In this document: positions 26,487 to 35,140 of the stretch, in pieces | Layout: each line of letters starts with the position of its first letter | Position numbering within the stretch: the first letter of the stretch is position 1 | DNA from: Lutibacter flavus | Lineage (GTDB): Bacteria > Bacteroidota > Bacteroidia > Flavobacteriales > Flavobacteriaceae | Assembly (NCBI RefSeq): GCF_900188355.1 | Contig: NZ_FZNX01000004.1 | Coordinates: 186,001-250,000, forward strand | DNA: 64,000 nucleotides | Reading direction: 5' to 3' | Position numbers and translations under genes: made by a program | The notes under the pieces: model-generated | Database searches by the model: none | What the model saw: the letters and a program-made list of their open reading frames with translations, nothing else | Told to the model about the DNA's origin: nothing

Positions 26487-26557
26487 CAAGTTAACGTATG
26501 TTTTAGTTTTTTAACGAAATCTAAAATGTTATTTAAAACATATCAATACATATAAAA

Positions 26558-29500
26558 ATGTTAAATAAAAGCATTAAATTTTTAATAGAAAATAAATTAG
26601 TAGCAGTATTATTATTGTTGCTATTCATTGGATGGGGAGTTTCAACAGCTCCATTTGATTGGAATACCGGAAGTATTCCAAGAAACCCAGTGGCAGTTGA
26701 TGCCATTCCAGATATTGGAGAAAATCAACAAATAGTTTTTACTAAATGGAGCGGAAGATCTCCACAAGATATTGAAGATCAAATTACCTACCCACTTACA
26801 ACCTCCTTATTGGGAATTCCAGGTGTTAAAACAATTAGAAGTTCTTCTATGTTTGGTTTTTCCAGTATATATATCATTTTTGAAGAAGATATAGAATTTT
26901 ACTGGAGTCGTAGTCGAATTTTAGAAAAATTAAACTCTCTTCCAAGTGGATTACTTCCTAATGATGTTCAACCAGCATTAGGTCCAGACGCAACTGGTTT
27001 GGGACAAATTTACTGGTACACTTTAGAAGGAAGAGATGAACAAGGAAATGTAACTGGTGGCTGGGATTTACACGAATTACGAAGCATACAAGATTATTAT
27101 GTGAAATATGCGCTTTCTTCAGCTTCGGGAGTTTCTGAAGTTGCTTCTATTGGTGGTTACGTGCAAGAATATCAAATAGATGTAGATCCAGACATTTTAA
27201 AGGAATATAATATTTCATTAGAACAAGTGGTAAATGCCGCTCGAAATTCTAATAAAGATATTGGAGCGAAAACTATTGAAATTAACCAAGCTGAATATTT
27301 AGTGCGTGGTTTAGGTTATATAAAAACTGTTGAAGATATAGAAAACGCAGTGGTAACCTCCAATGATTTTACTTCCATTTTAATAAAAGATGTAGCGAAT
27401 GTTACGTTGGGACCAGCAGAACGACGAGGAATTTTAGACAAAGAAGGTGCCGAAGTTGTTGGAGGTGTTGTGGTAGCACGTTATGGTGCAAATCCAATGG
27501 AAGTTATTACCAATGTAAAAAAACAAATAGCTGATATAAGCACAGGTTTACCTTCAAAAGTGTTAAAAGATGGTCGTACATCACAAGTTACTATTGTTCC
27601 TTTTTACGATAGAACCGAACTAATTCAGGAAACATTAAACACTTTAGATGAAGCATTAACCTTAGAGATTTTAATTACCATTTTGGTAATTATTGTAATG
27701 GTTTTTAACCTTAGGGCTTCCGTTTTAATTTCTGGATTATTGCCCATTGCAGTTTTAATGGTTTTTATTTCAATGAAATTATTTAATGTTGATGCTAACA
27801 TTGTAGCGCTGTCAGGTATTGCGATTGCAATTGGGACAATGGTAGATGTTGGGGTCATCTTATCTGAAAATGTTATAAGGCATATGGATGAGGATAAAGA
27901 CAATTTACCTATAAATAAAGTTGTATATAATGCAACTGCTGAAGTATCAGGTGCGATTATTACTGCAGTAATGACCACTATTATAAGTTTTGTTCCAGTA
28001 TTTACTATGATAGGTGCTGAAGGTAAACTATTTCGACCATTGGCTTTTACAAAAACAATGGCGTTAACTTCAGCTTTAATTGTAGCTTTATTTTTAATTC
28101 CACCTTTTGCAGCTTGGTTGTTTGGATGGAAACCATCTTTGAAAAAAGGAAAATATATTGGTAGTATCGGATTAATTATAGCCGGTATTGTTGGTGTTGT
28201 TGGAGGTTATTATGTAGCATTCTTATTAATAGCTTTCGGCGTTTCTAGTATTTTAAAAATAAAAGAAATTCTTACCGAAGAAAAAGCAAACTACTTAAAT
28301 ATTACAATATCGGCCATAACTATTATTGCATTACTAAGTGTGTATTGGAGACCTTTAGGAGTTGATAATTCTATATTCACAAATCTAGTTTTTGTAGGCG
28401 TAATTTGTTTTGGATTGCTTGGTGTTTTTACATTGTTTAGAAGAAGTTATGTGAAAATTTTAAACTGGGCTTTAAATAACAAAATTTTGTTTTTAAGCGT
28501 TCCAACCATCATTATTGTATTTGGTGTAAGTGTATGGAAAAATACAGGAAAAGAATTTATGCCGGCATTAAATGAAGGTTCATTTTTATTAATGCCAACT
28601 TCTATGCCGCATTCAGGAATTGCAGAAAACAAACGTATTTTGCAACAATTAGATATGGCTGTGGCAACCATTCCAGAAATTAAAACAGTGGTTGGTAAAT
28701 CGGGTAGAATAGAAAGTGCCTTAGATCCAGCACCATTATCTATGTATGAGAATGTAATAATTTATAAGCCAGAATATAAATTAGATGAAGATGGAAAACG
28801 GATTAAGTTTAAAGTTAATGAAAATGATTTGTTTGAAACTAAAGCAGGAAACTTCATTCCTTCTGGAACCAAAACTGAAACCACCAATTTAATTGAAGAT
28901 TCAGATGGTGAATATTATAGAAACTGGCGTAAACAAATAAAATCTGCTGATGATATCTGGAATGAAATAGTTCGGGTTACAAAATTACCTGGTGTTACTT
29001 CAGCTCCTAAATTACAACCAATAGAAACTCGTTTGGTGATGCTTCAAACTGGAATGCGGGCACCTATGGGAATTAAAGTAAAAGGTCAAAATTTAGCACA
29101 AATCGAAGCTTTTGGTTTAGAGTTGGAAAATGTTTTAAAGCAAGTTCCAGGTGTTAAAAAAGAAGCTGTTTTTGCTGATAGAATCGTAGGAAAACCGTAT
29201 TTGTTATTTGATATTGATCGAGAAAAATTAGCGCGTTATGGTTTGTCTATTAACAAAGTACAAAGTATTTTGGAAGTTGCAATTGGTGGTAAATTATTAA
29301 CTCAAACAGTAGAAGGAAGAGAACGTTATGGAGTTAGAGTGCGTTATCCGAGAGAAAAACGTACTAGTCCTGAAGATTTAAAGAAAATTTATGTACCTAC
29401 ACCTGGTGGAAATCCAATTCCATTAGCAGAATTAGTCACAATTAAATATGAGCAAGGTCCACAAGTAATTAAAAGTGAAGATACTTTTTTAGTGGGCTAT

Positions 29501-30247
29501 GTATTATTTGATAAGATGGATGGTGAAGCTGAAGTTACCGTAGTAGAAAAAGCTCAAGCTGCCATTCAAGGGCAAATAGACAGAGGAGAATTGGTAATTC
29601 CAAAAGGGATTAATTACCAGTTTACAGGAACTTATGAAAACCAGTTAAGGGCAGAAAAAACCTTATCGGTTGTTGTTCCTTTAGCCTTGGCAATAATCTT
29701 TTTAATCTTGTATTTCCAATTTCGTTCTGTAACAACTTCATTAATGGTGTTTACAGGAATCGCCGTTGCTTTTGCGGGTGGTTTTATGATGATTTGGTTA
29801 TACGGTGAAGCTTGGTTTTTAAACTTTGATGTCTTTGGCGTAAACCTTCGTCAACTTTTTCAAATGCATCCAATTAATTTAAGTGTAGCTGTTTGGGTTG
29901 GTTTTATTGCCTTGTTCGGAATTGCAACCGATGATGGAGTGGTGATGGCAACCTATTTAACTCAAACTTTTGAAAAAAATGAACCAACTACGAAACAAGA
30001 AATAAGAGCTTCTATAATTGAAGCTGGTGAAAAAAGAATTCGCCCTTGTTTAATGACAACTGCAACAACAATGCTTGCATTGTTACCAGTATTAACATCT
30101 ACAGGAAGAGGATCAGATATTATGATTCCAATGGCAATTCCAAGTTTTGGAGGAATGTTAATTGCGCTTATTACTTTGTTTGTAGTGCCTGTATTATTCA
30201 GTTTTAAAAAAGAAATTTCATTAAAAAAAATAACAAATGAAAATTAA
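26558..30247 (+). CDS. CusA/CzcA-family heavy-metal RND pump, probably Cu/Ag
   Basis: A 1229-residue inner-membrane proton/metal antiporter. N-terminal 'NPVAVDAIPDIGENQQIVFT' and 'WSGRSPQDIEDQITYPL' are CusA/CzcA signatures. 'GTMVDVGVILSENVIRHM' and 'FGIATDDGVVMATYLTQTFE' are the helix-4-type and C-terminal motifs. 'MLQTGMRAPMGIKVKG' with extra Met residues favours Cus (Cu+/Ag+) over Czc. It is ~190 residues longer than typical pumps because of an insertion after 'FAAWLFGWKPSLKKG' that adds several membrane helices (residues ~530-625). The following TolC gene overlaps by 11 nt. Confidence 0.92.
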   Translation: MLNKSIKFLIENKLVAVLLLLLFIGWGVSTAPFDWNTGSIPRNPVAVDAIPDIGENQQIVFTKWSGRSPQDIEDQITYPLTTSLLGIPGVKTIRSSSMFGFSSIYIIFEEDIEFYWSRSRILEKLNSLPSGLLPNDVQPALGPDATGLGQIYWYTLEGRDEQGNVTGGWDLHELRSIQDYYVKYALSSASGVSEVASIGGYVQEYQIDVDPDILKEYNISLEQVVNAARNSNKDIGAKTIEINQAEYLVRGLGYIKTVEDIENAVVTSNDFTSILIKDVANVTLGPAERRGILDKEGAEVVGGVVVARYGANPMEVITNVKKQIADISTGLPSKVLKDGRTSQVTIVPFYDRTELIQETLNTLDEALTLEILITILVIIVMVFNLRASVLISGLLPIAVLMVFISMKLFNVDANIVALSGIAIAIGTMVDVGVILSENVIRHMDEDKDNLPINKVVYNATAEVSGAIITAVMTTIISFVPVFTMIGAEGKLFRPLAFTKTMALTSALIVALFLIPPFAAWLFGWKPSLKKGKYIGSIGLIIAGIVGVVGGYYVAFLLIAFGVSSILKIKEILTEEKANYLNITISAITIIALLSVYWRPLGVDNSIFTNLVFVGVICFGLLGVFTLFRRSYVKILNWALNNKILFLSVPTIIIVFGVSVWKNTGKEFMPALNEGSFLLMPTSMPHSGIAENKRILQQLDMAVATIPEIKTVVGKSGRIESALDPAPLSMYENVIIYKPEYKLDEDGKRIKFKVNENDLFETKAGNFIPSGTKTETTNLIEDSDGEYYRNWRKQIKSADDIWNEIVRVTKLPGVTSAPKLQPIETRLVMLQTGMRAPMGIKVKGQNLAQIEAFGLELENVLKQVPGVKKEAVFADRIVGKPYLLFDIDREKLARYGLSINKVQSILEVAIGGKLLTQTVEGRERYGVRVRYPREKRTSPEDLKKIYVPTPGGNPIPLAELVTIKYEQGPQVIKSEDTFLVGYVLFDKMDGEAEVTVVEKAQAAIQGQIDRGELVIPKGINYQFTGTYENQLRAEKTLSVVVPLALAIIFLILYFQFRSVTTSLMVFTGIAVAFAGGFMMIWLYGEAWFLNFDVFGVNLRQLFQMHPINLSVAVWVGFIALFGIATDDGVVMATYLTQTFEKNEPTTKQEIRASIIEAGEKRIRPCLMTTATTMLALLPVLTSTGRGSDIMIPMAIPSFGGMLIALITLFVVPVLFSFKKEISLKKITNEN

Positions 30248-31457
30248 TTTAATAGTTATGATTGCGTTTCTACTAACCCTAACGGTAAAAGCTCAATCGT
30301 TAAACGACTACTTACAAATAGCTTCAGAAAATAATCCTGAATTAAAAGCTATTCAGTATAAATACGAAAGTGCTTTAGAAAAAGTTGTTGAAGTAGGAAG
30401 CCTACCAAATACAACCATTTCAGTTGGCTATTTTGCGCAAGAGGTAGAAACAAGAGTTGGGGCTCAAAAAGCAAAGATTTCGGCAAGTCAAATGTTACCT
30501 TGGTTTGGAACTTTAAATGCAAAACAGGAAAGTGCACAATTTAATGCTGCTGCACAATTAAACAATTATGAATTTGCAAAAAGGAAATTGTTTTTAGATG
30601 TGAAAACTACCTATTTTGAATTGTTTGAACTCAACCAAAAAGAGCAATTGCTTGTTGAAAATATCGAAATCTTAAAAACTTTTGAAAGTTTGGCATTGAA
30701 TGAGTTGGAAAACAATCGTTCAACTATGGTAGATGTTCTTAAGATTAGAATGGAAAAAAACGAGCTTTTAAATCAATTAAGTACAGTTCAAGAAAATTTG
30801 AGTGCTAAAAATATTGCATTTAATTTATTGCTCAACAGGGATGAGAAAAGTACTGTTTTAGTTGTTGAAAATGTAAATATTATATATTCAGAAGATTTTA
30901 AAAAAGAACAAATTTCAGATAATCCAAAATTGTTACAATTGGAAAATTTGAAAAATGCCTCAGAAAAATCGGAATTGGCAACTAAAAAAGAAGGCTTACC
31001 AACCATTGGTATTGGTTTAGACTATGGTTTTATTGAAAATAGAGCTGTTGAAAACCTTGCTGATAACGGAAAAGATATTGTGATGCCAATGGTAACTGTT
31101 TCTTTTCCATTGTTTTCAAAAAAATACAGTTCTAAACAAAAGCAATTACAATTAGAGCAAAAAGCAATTGAAACAACTAAAGTAAATACATACAATCAAT
31201 TGCAAACCGTTTTTGAAAATGCAAAAAGCAAACTTTCTAATTCAAAGGTTTCAATTGCAACACAAATCAAAAATATTAATGAGGCAGAAAGTGCAAAAAA
31301 AGTGTTGTTAGCTGCTTATGAAACTTCAAAAATTGATTTTGAACAATTACTTGAAATTCAGCAATTACAATTAAAATTTCAATTAAAAAAAGTGATTTCA
31401 GAAAAAGAGTATGAAATTCAAAAATCAACATTAGAATTTTTAACTACAAATAATTAA
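30237..31457 (+). CDS. TolC-family outer-membrane efflux protein (CusC-like)
   Basis: A 406-residue protein with signal peptide ('LIVMIAFLLTLTVKAQ') and the repeated amphipathic helices of the OEP fold ('NDYLQIASENNPELKAIQYK', 'YETSKIDFEQLLEIQQLQLK'). It forms the exit duct of the tripartite pump. The 11-nt overlap with the pump gene and the 11-nt gap to the adaptor gene show a single A-C-B ordered operon. Confidence 0.9.
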   Translation: MKINLIVMIAFLLTLTVKAQSLNDYLQIASENNPELKAIQYKYESALEKVVEVGSLPNTTISVGYFAQEVETRVGAQKAKISASQMLPWFGTLNAKQESAQFNAAAQLNNYEFAKRKLFLDVKTTYFELFELNQKEQLLVENIEILKTFESLALNELENNRSTMVDVLKIRMEKNELLNQLSTVQENLSAKNIAFNLLLNRDEKSTVLVVENVNIIYSEDFKKEQISDNPKLLQLENLKNASEKSELATKKEGLPTIGIGLDYGFIENRAVENLADNGKDIVMPMVTVSFPLFSKKYSSKQKQLQLEQKAIETTKVNTYNQLQTVFENAKSKLSNSKVSIATQIKNINEAESAKKVLLAAYETSKIDFEQLLEIQQLQLKFQLKKVISEKEYEIQKSTLEFLTTNN

Positions 31458-31468
31458 AAAAAGACATA

Positions 31469-33244
31469 ATGAAAAAATATATAATATACATAGGAATACT
31501 AGCAGTTGGGCTCTTATTAGGAAGTTTCCTTTTTGGAAGTTCTTCAACCACAGATGATGCACACAATCACGAAACAGAAGAAACTGAAAATCAAATGTGG
31601 ACATGTTCAATGCATCCACAAATTATGCAGCCAGAACCAGGTGATTGCCCAATTTGTGGGATGGACTTAATTCCTGCTGAAACTTCAGCTGATGGATTAG
31701 AAGCAAACGAATTTAAAATGTCACAAAATGCATTAGCATTAGCAAATATTGAGACTACCATAATTAGTAATACCACAAATTCAGCAGGTAGTTTAACGCT
31801 TTCAGGAAAAATTAATGAAAATGAAAAAACAAATGCTATACAAACTGCACATTTTGGTGGTAGAATTGAAAAGCTATTTGTTAATACTACAGGAGAAAAG
31901 GTGAATCAAGGACAACAATTAGCACTCATTTATTCCCCTGAATTGGTTACAGCACAAAAAGAATTACTAACGGCCATAGAATCAAAAACAAAGGATTTGA
32001 CACTGTACAAAGCTGTTAGAAATAAATTAAAATTATGGAAACTTTCTGAAAGTCAGATTAATAAAATTGAAGAATCTAAAGCAATTATTACCAACTTTCC
32101 AGTGTATGCAAATGTTAGTGGAATAGTTACTAAAAAAATGGTTGAAGAAGGTAATTATGTTAAGGAAGGTCAAAGCTTACTTATGATTTCAAATTTAACT
32201 ACAGTTTGGGCAGATTTTGATGCTTATGAAAAGCAACTTTCAACCATAAAAAAAGGGGATGACATTACAATTACAACCAACACAAACCCAAACAAAGAGC
32301 TGAAAGCGAAAATTTCATTTATAGATCCAGTTCTAAATACTTCAACTAGAACAGTTGTGGTTAGAGCAGAATTAAATAATCGAAATGGAGAATTAAAACC
32401 TGGAATGTTTGTCAAAGGGGTGTTAGCTTCAAGTAATGTAAAAAGCAATAAAAAAACTATAATATCTGTGCCTAAATCTTCTGTTTTATGGACCGGAAAA
32501 CGCTCTGTAGTTTATGTTAAAAAACAAGGTGATGAACCAATTTTTGAGTTACGAGAAGTTACTTTAGGAAACGAAATTGGTGAACATTATGAAATTTTAA
32601 ATGGTTTATCTGAAAATGAAGAAATTGTTACCAACGGAACTTTTACTGTAGATGCCGCTGCACAACTTCAAGGGAAAAAAAGTATGATGAGTCCAGAAGG
32701 AGGAAGAGTAGTTACTGGTCACGAAAATCATATAGGAATGCAAGATACTGGAAATGACCAAAATGAAGAAACAGAAGTTGTTAATCGAATTAAAGTTGAT
32801 TCCAAGTTTCAAGATCAATTAAGCAACTTATTTACCAGTTATTTAGCAATAAAAGATGCTTTGGTTAATGATAATACTAAACTTACACAAACCTCCGCAA
32901 TAACTTTTATTGATAATCTTGAAAAGATGGATATGAAGCTTTTAAAAGATAGTAAATCTCATAATGTATGGATGCCAATTCTAGAAGTACTTAAATCCTC
33001 TTCAAACAAAATTTCAAACACAACTGAAATTAAAATTCAAAGAGAGTATTTTGTGTCGTTATCTAATAATATAATTAAATCAATTGAAACATTTGGAGTA
33101 AATAGAAAAGTGCTTAAACAATTTTGTCCAATGGCTAATAATGATAAAGGAGCTTTTTGGTTAAGCTTGGATGAAGAAATTAAGAACCCTTATTTTGGAC
33201 AAGCAATGCTTAAATGTGGTAGTACAGAAGCTACAATCAAATAA
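31469..33244 (+). CDS. RND periplasmic adaptor with N-terminal HMBD and C-terminal DUF3347 (CusB-like)
   Basis: A 591-residue protein. It has an N-terminal membrane anchor and then a heavy-metal-binding domain 'WTCSMHPQIM' with 'PGDCPICGMDLIP' (Cys46, Cys60, Cys63). The membrane-fusion body has lipoyl and barrel parts ('VYANVSGIVTKKMVEEGNYV', 'LTTVWADFDAYEKQLSTI'). From ~445 there is a DUF3347 domain ending 'FCPMANNDKGAFWLSLDEEI'. HMBD and DUF3347 both appear in Cu/Ag efflux adaptors, supporting a copper substrate. The gene is followed by a terminator-like hairpin. Confidence 0.92.
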   Translation: MKKYIIYIGILAVGLLLGSFLFGSSSTTDDAHNHETEETENQMWTCSMHPQIMQPEPGDCPICGMDLIPAETSADGLEANEFKMSQNALALANIETTIISNTTNSAGSLTLSGKINENEKTNAIQTAHFGGRIEKLFVNTTGEKVNQGQQLALIYSPELVTAQKELLTAIESKTKDLTLYKAVRNKLKLWKLSESQINKIEESKAIITNFPVYANVSGIVTKKMVEEGNYVKEGQSLLMISNLTTVWADFDAYEKQLSTIKKGDDITITTNTNPNKELKAKISFIDPVLNTSTRTVVVRAELNNRNGELKPGMFVKGVLASSNVKSNKKTIISVPKSSVLWTGKRSVVYVKKQGDEPIFELREVTLGNEIGEHYEILNGLSENEEIVTNGTFTVDAAAQLQGKKSMMSPEGGRVVTGHENHIGMQDTGNDQNEETEVVNRIKVDSKFQDQLSNLFTSYLAIKDALVNDNTKLTQTSAITFIDNLEKMDMKLLKDSKSHNVWMPILEVLKSSSNKISNTTEIKIQREYFVSLSNNIIKSIETFGVNRKVLKQFCPMANNDKGAFWLSLDEEIKNPYFGQAMLKCGSTEATIK

Positions 33245-33250
33245 CGAGAA

Positions 33251-33291
33251 TTTTAAACTACCTTTCAATTATTTGATGGGTAGTTTTAAAA
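33251..33291 (+). terminator. Terminator-like hairpin after the Cus-type operon
   Basis: AAACTACC (33255-33262) pairs with GGTAGTTT (33279-33286), flanked by T4 and A-rich runs that extend the stem (TTTTAAACTACC against GGGTAGTTTTAAAA). It ends the pump operon before the HMA-AraC gene. Confidence 0.6.
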
Positions 33292-33310
33292 TAGTTTAAT
33301 TAAAAAACTC

Positions 33311-33886
33311 ATGATAATGGAACAAAAAAATATAGTTACCGTAAAAAATATGGTATGCGATCGTTGTATCAAAGTGATTAAAGATGAGTTGATTAAAAAT
33401 AATATAATGTTTGAACTAATTGAATTAGGCAAAATTCATTTCGAAATTAACCTTTCAACAAATGAATTAAAAACGCTTAAGACAATTTTAGAGAAAGAGG
33501 GTTTTGAAATAGTTGAAGAATCAGATTTAAAAATAGTAAATCAAATTAAAACATTAATTATTGAGAATATCTTTCACAAAAGGCACAAATTGTTCAATGA
33601 AAATTATTCAACATTCCTATCTTCAAATTTAAAAATAGAATATGGTCAGTTAAGTAGGATATTTTCTGAATTAGAAAAACGAACAATTGAAAACTACATT
33701 ATTCAACAGAAAATAGAAAGAGTGAAAGAATTAATTTTTTACAATGAGCTAACGATAAGTCAAATTTCATATGAATTAAATTATAGCAGTCCTCAACATC
33801 TATCTCGTCAATTTAAAAAAATTACAGGAATCACGCCTACACAATATAAAAATATAGGATCTCGAGGGAAATTAGATACAATTTAA
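33311..33886 (+). CDS. HMA-like metal-binding domain fused to an AraC-type HTH regulator
   Basis: A 191-residue protein. Residues ~8-75 look like a heavy-metal-associated ferredoxin-fold domain: 'VTVKNMVCDRCIKVIKDEL' with Cys16-x2-Cys19, ending 'LEKEGFEIVEES'. Residues ~80-185 are an AraC HTH ('ERVKELIFYNELTISQISYE', 'LNYSSPQHLSRQFKKITGIT'). It is soluble. This build suggests a one-component metal sensor in which Cu+ bound by CxxC controls DNA binding to the surrounding copper genes. It sits alone between the pump operon and the metal-binding proteins. An ATG at 33317 is an equally possible start. Confidence 0.85.
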   Translation: MIMEQKNIVTVKNMVCDRCIKVIKDELIKNNIMFELIELGKIHFEINLSTNELKTLKTILEKEGFEIVEESDLKIVNQIKTLIIENIFHKRHKLFNENYSTFLSSNLKIEYGQLSRIFSELEKRTIENYIIQQKIERVKELIFYNELTISQISYELNYSSPQHLSRQFKKITGITPTQYKNIGSRGKLDTI

Positions 33887-33966
33887 ACATAATTATGCAC
33901 AACTAAATTATGAAATCTATAGACCTTTATAGTATATAAATAAACAAATAATTAAAAATAAAAATA

Positions 33967-34434
33967 ATGAAAACAAAAATTTTAATAATGGTATTTGTAA
34001 TTGGATTGTTTGGAGTATCAACAATGAATGCTCAAAAGGATCATTCTAAAATGAAAAAAGATTCAACAAAAATGAAAATGGATCATTCTAAAATGGATCA
34101 TTCTAAAATGGATCATTCTAAAATGGATCATTCTAAAATGGATCATTCTAAAATGGATCATTCTAAAATGATGGTGAAAAATGTTTATACCTGTCCAATG
34201 CACGCAGATGTTAAAATGGAAAAACCGGGTGATTGCCCTAAATGCGGAATGAAACTTAAAAAAATGGAAATGAAAATGGATCATTCTAAAATGAAAACTT
34301 CTTATACATGTTCGATGCATCCAGAAATAAATTCAGAAAAACCAGGGAAATGTCCTAAATGTAAAATGGATCTTATTGAGAAAAAAACAGAAATGAAGAA
34401 AACAGAAAAAGACCATAAAGAGCACAAACATTAG
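33967..34434 (+). CDS. Exported metal-binding protein with MDHSK repeats and two HMBD motifs
   Basis: A 155-residue protein with signal sequence ('ILIMVFVIGLFGVSTMNAQ'), six perfect tandem MDHSK pentapeptides (residues 38-67), and two HMBD motifs: 'YTCPMHADV...GDCPKCGMKL' (74-97) and 'YTCSMHPEI...GKCPKCKMDL' (113-135), with a seventh MDHSK between them. Met/His-rich repeats bind Cu+/Cu2+ or Ag+ in the periplasm. It probably works as a metal sponge or chaperone for the Cus-like pump. The repeat number is likely to vary between strains. Confidence 0.88.
   Translation: MKTKILIMVFVIGLFGVSTMNAQKDHSKMKKDSTKMKMDHSKMDHSKMDHSKMDHSKMDHSKMDHSKMMVKNVYTCPMHADVKMEKPGDCPKCGMKLKKMEMKMDHSKMKTSYTCSMHPEINSEKPGKCPKCKMDLIEKKTEMKKTEKDHKEHKH
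34078..34167 (+). repeat. Six perfect 15-bp tandem repeats (MDHSK coding)
   Basis: The unit ATGGATCATTCTAAA is repeated six times without a single difference. Identity at synonymous positions shows recent expansion by slippage rather than selection on protein alone. It is not a CRISPR array: there are no spacers and the array is coding. Confidence 0.97.
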
Positions 34435-34439
34435 TAAAA

Positions 34440-34529
34440 GTCCTGACGCTAAGAAAGAGGAGTGTAAAATATATTGATTTATTTGATTGATTTTTCTTAA
34501 TATATAATTCCTTTTTCTTGCCCAGGCAC
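34440..34529 (+). repeat. Long imperfect inverted repeat between metal-protein genes
   Basis: The left arm (34440-34473) and right arm (34497-34529) pair imperfectly over ~33 bp, with the core AAGAAAGAGGA against TCCTTTTTCTT. It fills the gap between the genes ending at 34434 and starting at 34549 and resembles the hairpin at 34996-35074. It could be a terminator, attenuator or small MITE. Confidence 0.5.
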
Positions 34530-34548
34530 AATTTAAATTCATAAAATT

Positions 34549-34971
34549 ATGAAAACAAAAATATTAATTATAAGTTTATTTCTTATTGGTTTTATAGTAA
34601 GTAGTTGCAATAATCAAACAAAACAAAAGGAAGTAACTAAAGGAGAAAATAAAATTGAGGTTTCTGAAGAAACACTTTCAAATGCTGCAGAGGTTGCTAA
34701 AATTGAGTCGAACAAAGTATGTTATGTAAATAACAAATATATGGGGATAGATCAAATACCAGTTGAATTTGAAAATAAGACCTATTATGGATGTTGCGAA
34801 GGATGTGTAGTGAAATTAAAAACAATGAGAGAAACTCGTTACGCTAAAGACCCTTTCACAGGAAATGAAGTTGATAAAGCAATGGCTTTTATTGTTTTGA
34901 GTCCTACTGGAAATAACGACGTTCTTTATTTTGAATCTCTACAAACCTATAAAGATTTTATAAAATCTTAA
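34549..34971 (+). CDS. Lipoprotein with YHS/TRASH-like Cys motif
   Basis: A 140-residue lipoprotein (lipobox 'GFIVSSC', Cys20). The mature part has 'VCYVNNKYMGIDQIPVEFEN' and 'KTYYGCCEGCVVKLK', a YHS/TRASH-like arrangement of Cys residues known from metal-binding proteins, then a C-terminal 'AFIVLSPTGNNDVLYFES' strand region as in NosL/MlpB-like proteins. A copper-binding surface or periplasmic role is likely from context. It lies between two related long hairpins, so it may be expressed or regulated separately from its neighbours. Confidence 0.72.
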   Translation: MKTKILIISLFLIGFIVSSCNNQTKQKEVTKGENKIEVSEETLSNAAEVAKIESNKVCYVNNKYMGIDQIPVEFENKTYYGCCEGCVVKLKTMRETRYAKDPFTGNEVDKAMAFIVLSPTGNNDVLYFESLQTYKDFIKS

Positions 34972-34995
34972 ACCCTCTCATTGGTTTTTTTTTAG

Positions 34996-35074
34996 TTCTG
35001 AACAAAAGAAAGGGGAATACTATTTTATCTTTTTAAAATTTGTTTCATAGCGGTATTCCTTTTTCTGTTCAGAA
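34996..35074 (+). terminator. Long hairpin, probable terminator/attenuator before the P-type ATPase
   Basis: TTCTGAACAAAAGAAAGGGG plus AATAC (34996-35020) pairs with GTATTCCTTTTTCTGTTC plus AGAA (35053-35074) with small bulges, followed by ATTTTT. It closes the lipoprotein gene 67 nt before the ATPase ATG. Confidence 0.55.
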
Positions 35075-35140
35075 ATTTTTATAGATTCTTTACCTCTTCA
35101 TCTCAAGACATTTTAACTACTACTATAAAATTATATAAAA

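Noticed and set aside
34078..34167. Tandem repeats considered as a CRISPR array
   Set aside because: Units are contiguous without spacers and encode the MDHSK peptide in frame.
34063..34320. Minus-strand His/Phe-rich frame over the MDHSK repeats
   Set aside because: It is just the antisense reading of the tandem repeat.
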